64,000 nucleotides of DNA, taken from the NCBI GenBank assembly GCA_963693285.1, contig OY848920.1, positions 10,352,182-10,416,181 on the forward strand, given 5' to 3'. The translations under genes and the position numbers were made by a program. Numbering within the stretch: the stretch's first letter is position 1; each line of letters opens with the position of its first letter. The notes under the pieces are model-generated. The model saw nothing but the letters and a program-made list of their open reading frames with translations. It made no database searches and was not told the origin of the DNA. Below are positions 42,314 through 55,854 of the stretch, piece after piece. The stretch comes from Xestospongia muta. Its lineage: Eukaryota; Porifera; Demospongiae; Haplosclerida; Petrosiidae.

Positions 42314-45300
42314 ATGGCTGCAAGAAATCTTTCATTTGAGAAATTATTAAAAGAGAAACCAACTCTTGATGAATTATGTGAACATATTCACATTGGTGGT
42401 AAATGGTATCAGTTTGGAATCCTGCTTAAACTTGATTCCAAGAAGTTGGATGATATTCGTAGACAACCTGATGATTCTACTTACAAGACATTAAAAATGT
42501 TTGAGTTGTGGTTGAACACCAACCCTAATGCTACCAGAAGACAAGTTATAGATACTTTGAAGAAAGAAGTTATTGAAGAAAACACTGTTGCTCATAAATA
42601 CGAGTTGGTCATGTTAAGAAAATGTTGTATCTCTGATGGTGAGTGAATCTGGTTGATAAGATAGTGTGTGTCATTATTTTTATTACAGGAATGGACTCCT
42701 CAGCTATTGAAGCAATTGTTATTCTTTGGCACCATACTGATACACTATCACAGTGTCTGATCAATCCTGTAAAAGTGTCCCAGCTCTTATTTAGTGAGAG
42801 ATGTATCAGTGAAGAAACACTTGATGTAATGGAGACAATGGAGGGTATTCTGAATGAGAAGAAGACAACTCTGTTATCTGCTATACATACAGCAGTATCT
42901 TCAGATCACAAGAAGTTGAAAGTAGTAGCTACAGTACTGTCCAAATTTGAGGAGATGAAAGTTCTATCTGAGAGAATTATCAGTGAATATAGTGAGAGAT
43001 CGTTAATTTTTAATAATTTATTTTGACATTTCATTATTAAAAGGTCAAAAATTTCCAAAAGACCAGACAACAATAGCTAATGTTCAAGAGGTAGTCATGA
43101 CAGACCATAGTAGTTGTGAAGATCATGCCAGTGACATTTTACGTTGTCATTATGGTACTCTCTCTCAATCTCTTCAATATCCTATTAGAGTAGCAGAAAT
43201 GCTCTGTGGAGAGAAAGTTATTTCAAAAGTAACATTGTCTACAGTAAAAAGTATTGCAGAATCTCAATCTGAAGCAGAAGCATTGTTTGTCCTGTTAAGA
43301 GCTATACGCCATGCTGTACATAGTAACCATAGTAACCTGCTAGTATTTGCTAGTGTACTGTTAAAATTTACTAGCAATGTACCATGTGCTAAGGATGTAT
43401 TGACGGATTATGGTAAGTACATATGATTTATAATCATAACACTAATATTGACATAGAGAAGGCATTTCCTAATAATGAAATATTGGACGTACACTCAATT
43501 AATACTGTAGTTAGTGAAGGTATAATATGATACATTAAGATCATAATATCATTGAGTCAAATTAGATAATTCATCAACTACTACATCAGTAGCTTCAGTT
43601 GATAGCAGTTTAAGTCAAGGTAATAATTTATATTGATAAATTGTCATTGAAAGATCACTTATTAGACCTAACATTATCTACAGTTTCAAATGAAAACAGT
43701 TCAGCTTCAAGTCAAGGTTAGTATTACAAGAATATAGTAGAACTATTTATTGTTACTAATTGTAGATAATGTATTAAAGGAAGTTAGAATTCCTCGAAAG
43801 TTTGGGCCTATTTTTGGATCAATTAAAAGAGAATATGCAATAGCCTTCAGTAATATCCGAAAAGCTATCAACAAAACGCCTCCACCTCTGGATGAATTGA
43901 AACGATTTCTTAGAGATGGTTATTCTCACCTCAAATCTCAAATAGCTCATTCTAACTCCATTGATGATGTTCTAGATGTTGTTAATGATCATTGTACACT
44001 GATCAATATCGGTTGTTTGGAGGGTATTGTGAAGCGCTTCGAACTCAAAGAAGCTGAGACACATATACAAACATACAAAGATGTTGTTAAATCATTTTGT
44101 AAAGAAACAAAAGCTTCTCTTTGTCTAAACAAAAGTTTTAAAGTTACAAACACTCCTGCTCTTCTCCAATGTGAGACAGCTGTCTTTGTCTTGAACTGGA
44201 ATCCTAAAGATTGTACATTAGAAGATATTGAGGATATCCTTTCAGAGTCATTTGAAAGAGATGTGGAGATTCGTTACTTAGCAAAAGGCAACTCCATCAT
44301 TGTCACTTGTTTTTTTCCACTCAGTCTAACAACTCTACTTATTGCCAAAGCTCAGGAGACTCTTGAATCAGTGAAGAGGAGAGGATTACTACAACTTACA
44401 ATTGGTCACTGTACCATTTATGATCATAGAAGAGACAAGGTAAGAGATGAGTAGTATTAGACAACAGTTACTACATGTGTTGTTTATTGATATATAGGAG
44501 GTTAGAACTATTGTAGAAGAGAACACAAAGGAGTTGAGAAGTCGACTGGAACTAGAACAAACCATGCGGAAAAAGATGACTATACAAATGTCATCTATTG
44601 TCAGGCAAAATGAAGGTATATTGTGTACAACTACTGTTTTATTTAATAGCTGTCTATTATATGATATATCTGATTAATAACTTAATGTTCCTTTATATAG
44701 AAACAAGAGAAATGAAAGAAAAAACAATTAAAGATTTGACGTCACTTGTGAAAACAAAGGAAGGTAAATTAATACAACAGCACTCACAAGTCCAATGTTG
44801 TCAGTATTTTACATAATATATTAGTGATCAATTTTCTTCTCATTTTATATAAAGCATTTGAGAAGAATATACTGTCAGTGTCTGCTGAGAGACAGAAAGA
44901 GCTAGAGACACTACAAGAAATAATAACGTCAATGACTTTACAACTAAGGGAGAGAGACCAACAGATTGAGGAGTTAAAGCAGAGCTTGAAAGGTAACTGG
45001 TATTAGTCACTTCTCATTATATGACATTGTTACTAGATCTAGCATTCATACCAAAGACTTGTAAACCAGTAACTGATCAAGGACTTGAGGAGACTCAAAC
45101 ACAGTCCAGTCAGGAAGAGACATCACTTATCACTGAAACTACAGGTAGTACTATTCAATATATATAAATAGTCTTATAATACTCTTGTAGAATCTCTACC
45201 AATATCAGAGTTAAAAGATCAGTTAAAGGGTTCAGTTAATGATAAAGAAGACAGTTCATTACCTCATCCAAGTAGGTTATATTGTAATTTGTATTATTAT

Positions 45301-46400
45301 AACAAAGTAAAAAGAATGTTTATTGATGTAATATACTAATACAATCCTTTAGTTAATATGATAGCAATGATAGAATTATATTTATTGTTCTTCTGTAGCA
45401 ATATCAACACTCAGTAGACTCTTCCTGTTAGCAAAATTTAATAATAAGCCCCGCCTCCTATTAGCTCGTTGCCATAGTAACCATATTCAGTAAACAGTAA
45501 TGGCTTCCTTTCTTCTTCAGTGTGTTGTCTATGTATTGTAGTGTGTTATAGTATATATTACTATGTGTGTACTATACTATATACTAACTCTGTTTTATAA
45601 CAGGAGATACTGGAAGTGTTCGGTGGAGAGATGATGACAATAGTGTTAGACTCACTAGACCAAGTGTAGTAGAAAGTGAAGATGTTATAAGTAAATTAAT
45701 GAAAGAACAACAAACAGGAAAAGAATGGAGTATTGATCTCAACTCATCATCTCCTGAAAGTACTGCAGTTATTATAAACAATCTTAATAAGTGTACAGTG
45801 TGGAGACTTGATATATGGGACACTTCATTGGACAGTAAGTGTGTATCGATATTATCAGAGATACTAAAAACTAATAAAACAATAAAGAGACTAGTGCTGT
45901 GGTCCTCTTCACTTACTGGTGGTATCAAACAAGTCAGTGATAATCTCTTTAATAATGAAACACTTGAACAGTTAGTGTTGTATAATGTTACTGATATCAC
46001 AGATGAAGATATGACTCACTTATCTACTATGTTAGCAACTAATACAACTTTAAAAGAACTACATCTCATCAACTGTAACATCACTGATAATGGAGTCCGA
46101 TATATTTGTGAAGGACTTACTAAAAACCAAACATTGACTACGTTGAACATCAGTCATAATCGTCAGATCACTTCAGTTAGTACCAGTACAATAGCAGATC
46201 TAATACAAACTACTACATCACTGACAACACTATTTCTCTACACTACTTCACTGAACAATGATAATATCAAGACAATATGCACATCACTAACTAAAAATTA
46301 TACAATAAGGGAACTACGGTTATCAAGAGAACATGAAGAGTATTGTACGAAGTTAGACAGTTATCAAGTTATTAAAGACAGACTTGTGTTCGTGTATTAG
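42314..46400 (+). CDS. Gene D: Death-CARD-like-CARD-like-X-coiled coil-LRR protein
   Basis: Thirteen exons sum to 3126 nt (1041 residues): 42314-42638, 42689-42991, 43044-43412, 43457-43519, 43566-43619, 43684-43716, 43766-44439, 44498-44615, 44701-44763, 44855-44992, 45037-45144, 45191-45271 and 45604-46400. Order: Death domain, CARD-like-1, a linker of the SQKFPKDQTT type fused to CARD-like-2 (VAEMLCGEKVISKVTL), Ser/Thr mini-exons, X (674 nt), coiled coil, a Gln/Glu-rich spacer and LRRs. It lacks the acidic exon and the long intron of C, E and F. Every internal exon start from exon 2 through the X exon is phase 1. Its LRR exon is 3 nt longer than those of A, B and E, ending in an extra Tyr codon before TAG. 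No disabling change was seen, so it is the cleanest compact copy. Confidence 0.85.
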
Positions 46401-47331
46401 TAAGTAGTTTGTTGTTTATTCTTAATCTGTCTTCTCGCTCACTTTTATTTTCTTTTTAAATTACTCTTGACATTATCTTCTCTTCTTTTATTAACAATTT
46501 ATTTCCCTAACAAAACTAATAGACAATAAAAATAGAGCAGTTTTGCTCAACACTTACTTCTCTAACGTCGCACTTTTTTGCTCTCTGACAGCTGGTCATT
46601 TGGCGCTTGTGAGATTAATTATTTATGGGTGTGGCCTCATTTTAACCCCTTGGTGGAGATTTTGTTTGACTTTTTGAAGAAAGTTTGAAAAAAACATACT
46701 TTAAACAATTTTCTTAACTGAAAGTAGAGAAGTCAACATCTCCTTTTTTATTTTCAGTGGAGGTAGAAGACTACACATTATTAATATAACTAGACTATTG
46801 AAGTCAGTTCAGTTGATCAAGTTATATATAGATATTTCTGATATAGAGAAGTTTGTTCACTAACATAATAAATGATGGGATGATGTTAATTGACCTCAAC
46901 TTGCTCTATATTCTATGAACAATGTACATATCACTATTGTAAAGGAGATTCTATTGAGGACAAGAGAGGAACAGTTTGTATATAAACCTTTAACCTTAAA
47001 CTGGATACAGTATATTAAATGTGGAATATTATGTGAAGTGAGTTAAAGTAATTGGAAGCAATTATTACCCTCTCTCTCCCTCCATATATCAGTCATTAAG
47101 GTAATGACATCATATATTATTATATTGAGGTAATAATGACATCATTAATATCACAATGTCTCTTAAGATAGAGTGTAGGAATTATCTCATTTTAATATAT
47201 CTGTTATATTTTAGATTTTATCTGATTTCTTAACATGTAATTTATCTTACCTATAAAGTAGTACCAGCTGTTACTATATATTTTAAATTTGAGGTAGACT
47301 AATAAAATATACTACTTGATCATACAGGAAG
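46401..47331. repeat. Duplicated non-coding 3' flank of LRR gene (copy 4, truncated)
   Basis: Matches the first 0.9 kb of the flank after genes A-C, then homology stops abruptly near 47332. The FKBP/RABL3 remnant that follows in the other units is missing. Confidence 0.75.
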
Positions 47332-48302
47332 GCATTAATAACTGACATTTCTGATTGCATTATTTCACTTATCTCTGTTTTGGTGTTAACTACTAAATAG
47401 AACAAACTGGAATGGAATGTTTTGTGTTTAACAACTCACAATTAGAGTTAAAGTGTACTGGTGGAAATTCATTATAATCATCACTGTTGCTTTCAGACAT
47501 AGTGTACAAGACTAGTTATAAATAAGAAATGACTTATCTAAGCATTTTGTGTGAATCACTAATTTTCTTGCTTATGAAGATTATTTAGCTCCAACAAGAT
47601 CATTGTTCGAGCTATTCGAGCTTCATTCTATGATTTATGTAACCTGCCTATGCAAGTAGGCATTTTTTACACTTACTTCTTTAAAATTTAATTTTCTCTT
47701 CTCGATGAAACACTTTGCTGCCTGTAAATGTACATGAACATTATACAAGTTAATGAAGTCTTACCATGCAGACAAATACCCCACAATCACAGGCATTACT
47801 CTGTGTTGGACTGTTGCACATCTATGGATGTACAAGTACCATAAAAATGAATTAGTGTAACATACTTTGGAATCACAGTATCTCCACTCACGAATGGATA
47901 GTTTAAACTTTGACAGTCTACACAAATATAGCCTGCTTTTTTCAAATGTTATCTTATTCAATAATTCCTTACCATATGCTATTAATTAAATGTGGTGCTA
48001 GTTTTATTGATTATTTATGCTAACAATTTCATGCTAAAAATTTTGTTCTTAAAATATAAAAAGTAATTTATTACAATTTATTAAACAAAGTATTTTGAAA
48101 GGAATTAATTGGCTATCGTTTATAATATATTAACTAAACGGATGGAATGTTCTGTCTTACACACAATGTGATTGTTGTTGTAAGTTTCAGTATACAGTAA
48201 CTGCAGCTCCACCCTATCAAAAATACTTGAAACCACAAATATTTAATAAGGCGTGGTTATCTAGTACCTGAGGAATGTGCTGCTATCTTCAATAGAGTAG
48301 CA
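47332..48302. other. Unique spacer upstream of gene E
   Basis: About 970 bp without match to the other units. It holds a small inverted repeat (gcctatgcaagtaggc, near 47644-47660) and a 66-codon minus-strand frame (47761-47961) with five Cys, for which I recognise no family and see no intron support. Gene E must take its promoter from here, unlike A/F (PAXBP1-side) and B-D (RABL3-side). Confidence 0.5.
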
Positions 48303-51300
48303 ATGGCTATAAGAAACCTATCTTTCGAGGAGATTCTAGAAGAGAAACCAACACTTGATGAATTATGTGAACATATTCGTATTGGTAGTAAATGGTATCA
48401 GTTAGGAATTCAGCTGAAACTGAACGCTAAGAAGTTGGAAGATATTTACAAGCTACCAGATGACTCCACATATAAAACAACAAAAATGTTTGAGTTGTGG
48501 TTAGATACCAAACCTGATGCTACCAGAAGACAAGTGGTAGATACTTTGAAGAAGAAGATCATAGAAGAAAATACTATTGCTCATGAATATGAACTGGTCA
48601 TGTTAAGAAAATGTTGTATCTCTGATGGTGAGTGAATCTGGTTGATAAGATAGTGTGTGTGTCATTATTTTTATTACAGGAATGGACTCCTCAACTACTG
48701 AAGCAATTGTTATTCTTTGGCACCATACTGATACACTATCACAGTGTCTGATCAATCCTGTAAAAGTGTCCCAGCTCTTATTTAGTGAGAGATGTATCAG
48801 TGAAGAAACACTTGATGTAATGGAGACAATGGAGGGTATTCTGAATGAGAAGAAGACAACTCTGTTATCTGCTATACACACAGCAATATCTTCAGATCAC
48901 AAGAAGTTGAAAGTGGTAGCTACAATACTGTCCAAGTTTGAGGAGATGAAAGTTCTATCTGAGAGAATTATCAGTGAATATAGTGAGAGAACAATTTCAT
49001 ATTACCTGGTTTAATAATGGTATTTTCTCTTGAATGTCTATAGCTCAGATATATGACCAGATGAAGACTGACATTGCTCAAGAGATAGGAACAACAAGTC
49101 ATAATGATCCAATGGAGGTTACAGAATCTGGAAATTGGATTACACCTGAAGGCACTATTTATAAGGTTATTATATGTACAATTACTAATACTAGATGTTA
49201 CTATGGTTTCATAGGAATCTAATGTGATGAAAAAGTGGGATATGTTGAATTCAAGTGGAAAGCGACCACTAGAAGATAAAGATATATCAGATGAGGACTT
49301 AAAAAGGAAGAGAGAGAGACATGATTTAGAACCAACATCTGATTATAGTGGTACATGTATACTGTTGACTAACTAAACTGTATTTATAAATTTTATTTAT
49401 TTTATTATAGTCCGTGCCAGTGACATTTTACGTTGTCATTATGGTACTCTCTCTCAATCTCTTCAATATCCAGTTCAAGTAGCAGAACTACTTCATGGAG
49501 AGGGAGTCATTTCAGATGATATACTAAAAAATATAAAATATACAGCCAAATCTCCATCAGCGGGAAATGCACTATTTGTCCTATTACAAGCTGTACGTCA
49601 TGCTGTACATAGCAACTATCATAATCTGGAGGTCTTTGCAAGTGTACTGATAAAAGAAACTATCAATGTACCATGTGCTAATGCTATCATACAGGATTGT
49701 CGTGAGTACTGACATAGACTTTACTGTTGTTATAAGTCTATTTTAATAGGTAAAGCATTTCCTGACTATGACATACAAGTAGAATATACTGGAAGTAGTG
49801 AAGGGAGTCAAACATTAGGTAAGTACTAGGAGAGAATTATCCACCATTTAAATTCTTTTTAATGTATAGATAAAGTTTTAAAACCTATTCCAATTCCTAG
49901 AAAGTTAGAAGCCACATTTGGGTTTATCCGAAAAGAATTTGGAATAGCCTTCAACAAAGTCCGAGAAGCAATTAATAAAAGTCCTCCACCTCTGAATGAA
50001 TTGACATGCTTTTTTGCTGATAGTTATCCTCACCTTAAAACTGAAACAACTCATTCAAAGTCCATTAATGACATCTTAAATGTTGTGCGTGATCATTGTA
50101 CATTGATTGATATGAGTTGTCTGGAGGGCATCGTGGAGCGATTTGATATCAAAGAAGCTAAGACACATATACAGGTATATAAAGAGGTTGTTCAGTCATT
50201 TCGCAAAGAAACAAAAGCTTGTCTTTGTCTGAATGAAACCTTCAAAGAAAATAAAAGTCATGCTCTTCTCAAATGTGAGACAGCTGACTTTGTCTTAAAC
50301 TGGGATCCTAAAAGTTGCACATTAGAAGATATTAATATCCTTCTTGCTGAATTAGTTGAGGAAAATGTACAAATTCGTGTCATTAGAGAGGGCGACTCCA
50401 TCACTGTCACTGTTTTTTGTCCACTCTGTTTAACAACTCTACTTATTACCAGAGCTCAGGAGACTCTTGAATCATTGAAGATGAGAGGATTACTCCAACT
50501 TACAGTTGGTCACTGTACCATTTATGATCATAGAAGAGACAAGGTAAGAGATGAGTAGTATTAGACAACAGTTACTACATGTGTTGTTTATTGATATATA
50601 GGAGGTTAGAGCTATTGTAGAAGAGAACACAAAGGAGTTGAGAAGTCGACTGGAACTAGAACAAACCATTCGGAAAAAGATGACTATGCAAATATCATCT
50701 ATTGTCAGACAAAATGAAGGTATATTGTGTACAACTACTGTTTTATTTAATAGCTGTCTATTATATGATATATCTGATTAATAACTTAATGTTCCTTTAT
50801 ATAGAAACAAGAGAAATGAAAGAAAAAACAATTGAACATTTAACATCACTTGTGAAAACAAAGGAAGGTAAATTAATACAACAGCAATCACAAGTCCAAT
50901 GTTGTCAGTATTTTACATAATATATTAGTGATCAATTGTCTTCTCATTTTATATAAAGTGTTTGAGAAGAATATAATGTCAGTGTCTGCTGAGAGACAGA
51001 AAGAGCTAGAGACATTACAAGAAATAATAACGTCAATGACTTTACAACTAAGGGAGAGAGACCAACAGATTAAGGAGTTAAAGCAGAGCTTAAAAGGTAA
51101 CTGGTATTAGTCACTTCTCATTATATGACATTGTTACTAGATCTAGCATTCATACCAAAGACTCGTAAACCAGTAACTGATCAAGGACTTGAGGAGACTC
51201 AAACACAGTCCAGTCAGGAAGAGACATCACTTATCACTGAAACTACAGGTAGTACTATTCAATATATATAAATAGTCTTATAATACTCTTGTAGAATCTC

Positions 51301-53730
51301 TACCAATATCAGAGTTAAAAGATCAGTTAAAGGGTTCAGTTAATGATAAAGAAGACAGTTCATTACCTCATCCAAGTAGGTTATATTGTAATTTGTATTA
51401 TTATAACAAAGTAAAAAGAATGTTTATTGATGTAATATACTAATACAATCCATTACATTCTTCAATGTTAGTATCATTACAGTAATTTGTTTGTCTACTA
51501 GTAATGGTTGCACTGAAATCACAAATATTAAAATAATGAATAATCTGGTTTATTCTGATGTAAATGTCTTTATTGATCAATAGAGTCTCCAGATGACATA
51601 TTGAAAGATTCTGATGATGAAGAGTCAGAGGATGATGAGTCAATCAAAGGTATGTATCTTTGAATATATGTCATTGTTAGCTGTGATAATGTGAACAAGA
51701 TCACAATTATTATAAAATGTCATCCTATAATTGTGATGTTAACAGTACACTTCACACTTAAGACAATAATCTCTAAAGATGCTCATGGAAAATGGTTGCT
51801 TTCTTGTATGCAGTCATGTAGTTAAAAAGTTATGATCTAGTCACTAGTCTCCTTAGAGGATATTATAATACTCTCTAAGGAAGAGTCTGGTCAATAACAA
51901 TTATATACAATATAGGTTTGATGAAGACAAAGGACATAGATATATACATGGTTTATTAGACCCTTCCTCTTTTGTGAGTTAGGAATATTTATTAAAGGAA
52001 CTACAAACACTCCACAGACATAGGAAAGGGTGTATGAATGGTTTGATTAAACCCAAAAAATAATTATTTATAAAAATACAACATACCAACTATATCAACT
52101 ATTGAACATGACATGACAGAAATAGAAACAAATACTTTAAGAGAACAAGTACTGATTTAAAAGGATATGAGCAAATGATAATGATACCTTTATAAATAAT
52201 TATTATTACAACTTGTAATATGACCAGCTATCTTTTCATTCATTGTAATAACACATTTCACTGATGACATCATAGTCTAATCTAAGGAATTGGACTAAAG
52301 TCATCAAATGCCCTTTCTTGTATTAAGTGAGTGGGTGTCTGGGGACAATACAATTTACTTTACAAGGAAATAGTCTAAACAAACCACAGCCAAAAATTTA
52401 GTTACAAATATTTCATAACTTCAAACTAGTTGTTCTTCAAAACAAACTAAAACTTAATTCATAGTCTTTTTAAATAACTGATGATTATAATAGACAAGGT
52501 ATTATTTTTCCTTTATTAATTGTCAAAGCAATCTACTTGTCTTTCTTCTATCAGTACCTTAACTAATAAACTACATCAGATCACTTCATTGTTTATAGTC
52601 AGACTCAATATATCTAGTCAACCAGTGAACTCTACAGATCACAAGTCGCCAGTTGATATATTAATACCTGATATCTAGTGATGTGTTCTGTTAATATGAT
52701 AGCGATGATAGAATTATATCTATTGTTCCTTTGTAGCCATATCAATGCTCAATATTCAATTACCAAAAATGTAATAATAATTCAACCTCATTATTAACTT
52801 GTTGCCATAGTAACCATATTCAGTAAACAGTAATGGCTTCCTTTCTTCTTCAGTGTGTTGTCTGTGTATTGTAGTGTGTTATAGTATATATTACTATGTG
52901 TGTACTATACTATATACTAACTCTGTTTTATAATAGGAGACACTGGAAGAGTTCAGTGGAAAGATGATGAAAATAGAGTTATACTCACTAGTCCAAGTGT
53001 AGTAGAAAGTGAAGATGTTATAAGTAAATTAATAAAAGAACAACAAACAGGAAACGAATGGTGTATTGATCTCAAGTTATCATCTCCTGAAAGTACTGCA
53101 GTTATTATAAACAATCTTAATAAGTGTACAGTGTGGAGTCTTCATATATTGAACACTTCATTGGACAGTAAGTGTGTATCGATATTATCAGAGATACTAA
53201 AAACTAATAAAACAATAAAGACACTAGGGCTGCAGTCCTCTTCACTTACTGGTGGTATGAAACAAGTCAGTGATAGTCTCTTTAATAATGAAAAACTTGA
53301 AGTGTTATTGTTGTATTATGTTACTGGTATCACAGATGAAGATATGACTCACTTATCTACTATGTTAGCAACTAATACAACTTTAAAAGAACTATATCTC
53401 CTCAACTGTAACATCACTGATAATGGAGTCCGATATATCTGTGAAGGACTTACTAAAAACCAAACATTGACTACATTGGACATCGGAGGTAATCGTCAGA
53501 TCACTTCAGTTAGTACCAGTACAATAGCAGATCTAATACAAACTACTACATCACTGACAGAAGTACATCTCGACAATACTTCACTGAACAATGATGATAT
53601 CAAGACAATATGTACATCACTAACTAAAAATACTACAATAAGGGAAATATACTTATCAAGAGAACATTACGAGTATTGTATGAAGTTAGACAGTTATCAA
53701 GTTATTAAAGACAAACTTAATTTCTGGTAA
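48303..53730 (+). CDS. Gene E: Death-CARD-like-CARD-like-X-coiled coil-LRR protein
   Basis: Fourteen exons sum to 3288 nt (1095 residues): 48303-48627, 48680-48982, 49044-49165, 49215-49350, 49411-49701, 49750-49818, 49870-50543, 50602-50719, 50805-50867, 50959-51096, 51141-51248, 51295-51375, 51584-51649 and 52937-53730. Order: Death domain (MAIRNLSFEE), CARD-like-1, linker with KRKRER, CARD-like-2 of the A/F type (VAELLHGEGVISDDIL), X of a second type (ATFGFIRKEFGIAF), coiled coil, spacer, acidic exon (SDDEESEDDES) and LRRs. No disabling mutation seen. The last intron is about 1.3 kb and carries the shared long block. Confidence 0.85.
51800..52800. repeat. Long intron block shared by genes C, E and F (E copy)
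   Basis: Shorter version of the shared intronic block, with an internal deletion near 52200 relative to gene F. No coding exon seen. Confidence 0.7.
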
Positions 53731-54371
53731 TAGTAAGTAGTTTGTTGTTTATTCTTAATCTGTCTTCTCACTCACTTTTATTTTATCTTTAAATTTCTCT
53801 TGACATTATCTTCTTTTCTTTTATTAACAATTTTTTTCTCTAACAAAACTAGTAGACAATAAAAATAGAGCAGTTTTACTCAACACTTACTTCTCTAACG
53901 TCGCACTTTTTTGCTCTCTGACAGCTGATCATTTGGCGCTTATGAATTTAATTATTTGTGGGTGTGGCCTCATTTTTAACCCCTTTGTGGAAATTTTGTT
54001 TACTATAGCTTTTAGTTTCCGAAGAGTTTGAAGAAAAACATACTTTAACAATTTTCTTAACTACCTAGAGAAATCAACACCTCCTTCCTTATTTTCAGAT
54101 GAGGTAGAAGACTACACATTATTAATATAACTAGACTATTGAGGTTAGTTCAGTTGATCAAGTTATATTGATTTATATGTCAATTGTTACAGTTCAACAA
54201 TATCTAGATATTTCTGATATAGAGAAGTTTGTTCACTAACATAATAAATGATGGGATGATGTTAATTGACCTCAACTTACTCTATATTCTATGAACAATG
54301 TACATATCACTATTGTAAAGGAGATTCTATTGAGGACAAGAGAGGAACAATTTGTATATAAACCTTTAACC
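53731..54371. repeat. Duplicated non-coding 3' flank of LRR gene (copy 5, truncated)
   Basis: Follows the other flanks up to aacctttaacc at about 54371, with a 40-bp insertion near 54165-54205. Homology in direct orientation then ends. Confidence 0.7.
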
Positions 54372-55583
54372 TATATGACTGACTATACAGAGAAGGAGAG
54401 AATAGAGGATGGCAATTGCTTCCAATTACTTCAACTCACTTTACATAATATTCCACATTTAATATACTGTATCCAGTTATGAGTAGAGGAGATAAGGTTA
54501 TCAAAGCACTACCACAACAACTGGTTTGACTATTTACTAGAAGAGCATTGCAATTCCTTGTAGAGATTGAGCTAAAGACAAAGCTATAGAATCAGTTGTA
54601 CCATTAAAACCAATGGGGATAGAGTGACAGGTAGCCTCAACATAGAGACAGAGGAAAAAGACCAATATTCCTTTAGCCAACATATTTTGTTAGATAGTGG
54701 TATGATGATGACGATGTTAAGTATATTTTGGTAGAGGTTAATTACATCAATTTTTATTTCCTGGCAAGCAAAGTAAAGCAGAAAGTCTTACATATAATTG
54801 TTTGATCATATAGTAATTAACATAACTTGTATTGTTTTATTGTATTGTTGTAATATTGAAAGCAAGTATCCATAACTGCTTAACTGCTGTTAACTGTGCT
54901 TAGTTTAACTGCTGTTGTACATGGCATTGATTGCTTTTACTGGGAGCACTACAGTGATGGGTGTAACTGGTCGAGCTTCTACCTTCTAGCATTCATAGTT
55001 CCTCCACATTTCTCCCATAGCATTATCAAAATTATCATTAAATGATTTTTACTATTATATGGTACTTACACAAACCTGTCAAACTAGTTTAAGAAAGACA
55101 ATCACTATAAAAACATAGGAGTTGTATAAGTTGAGAAGTTATATATATTTCCCAACAGAACACAGGTGAACTGATAAAATACTGAATAGACTTTTACCTG
55201 TGTGAATAGGATCAAATTATGCTATTTCAGTGAGCCTAGATAACTGTTAATGTCAGTAGAGAGGTTATGTAAATTACTTAGTACGTAACTATCCCTCAAA
55301 TTAAAATGGCTTGCTAAATTAATTGCAAATAATAGTATTCTTAAAAATTACTTAACTGAACACACAATAGATCTATATAGTTGTTGTCATTGTTGACAAT
55401 CAGTCCTAGTAAAATATATAGCACATTATCAATATTACTACTGTTCTATTAATATGAAAAGTTAATGGATTACTAAACAAAGTTATATTCAGTAATAACC
55501 AAGTAAACCAAACAAGACATTTCAGCTAAAGAGTATAACATAATATACACATTGTCATCATATAATTTTAAAAGTCATAATGG
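54372..55583. other. Rearranged and unique spacer with an inverted flank fragment
   Basis: 54412-54479 is the reverse complement of the next part of the flank (18372-18437 in copy 1), after about 40 bp of unmatched sequence. The remaining 1.1 kb is AT-rich and I recognise no gene in it. Confidence 0.65.
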
Positions 55584-55672
55584 TTATTTCATATAGATCT
55601 TGTAGTAATTAACAGGGACATCCTCATTGTTTGTACCTTCATCTCCACAAAGTCTCATCTCTAGTAAAGCAA
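55584..55672 (-). pseudogene. C-terminal remnant of a second fibrinogen-like-type gene
   Basis: On the minus strand this reads LLEMRLCGDEG followed by EDVPVNYYKIYMK and a stop, matching the C-terminus of the gene at 55855-57036 (YIELRICADQK, EDVPVNYYEIYVK). Only about 30 codons are recognisable; upstream of them there is no further match. It is a decayed tandem relative. Confidence 0.75.
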
Positions 55673-55854
55673 ACTATAATTTTGCAATAAGAATTGGTGT
55701 GGTCATGAAATTACTAGATAGGTCACAACACTAGAGTAGTTTAAAATTACTAAATTTGCTGCAAATAAACAAATCACATTATTTTTGGATTTTAAGGGAA
55801 ACAACATAATATGAAGTAGTCACTATTAATCCAAATTATAGTCATAATGATGTT

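Noticed and set aside
47761..47961. 66-codon Cys-containing minus-strand frame as a gene
   Set aside because: Short, unsupported by neighbouring exons or homology I can recognise; kept only as a note in the spacer entry.
54291..54482. 63-codon frame with EDGNCF, reminiscent of an OTU protease active-site motif
   Set aside because: Everything after EDGNCF comes from the inverted flank fragment and shows no OTU helix; the match is too short.
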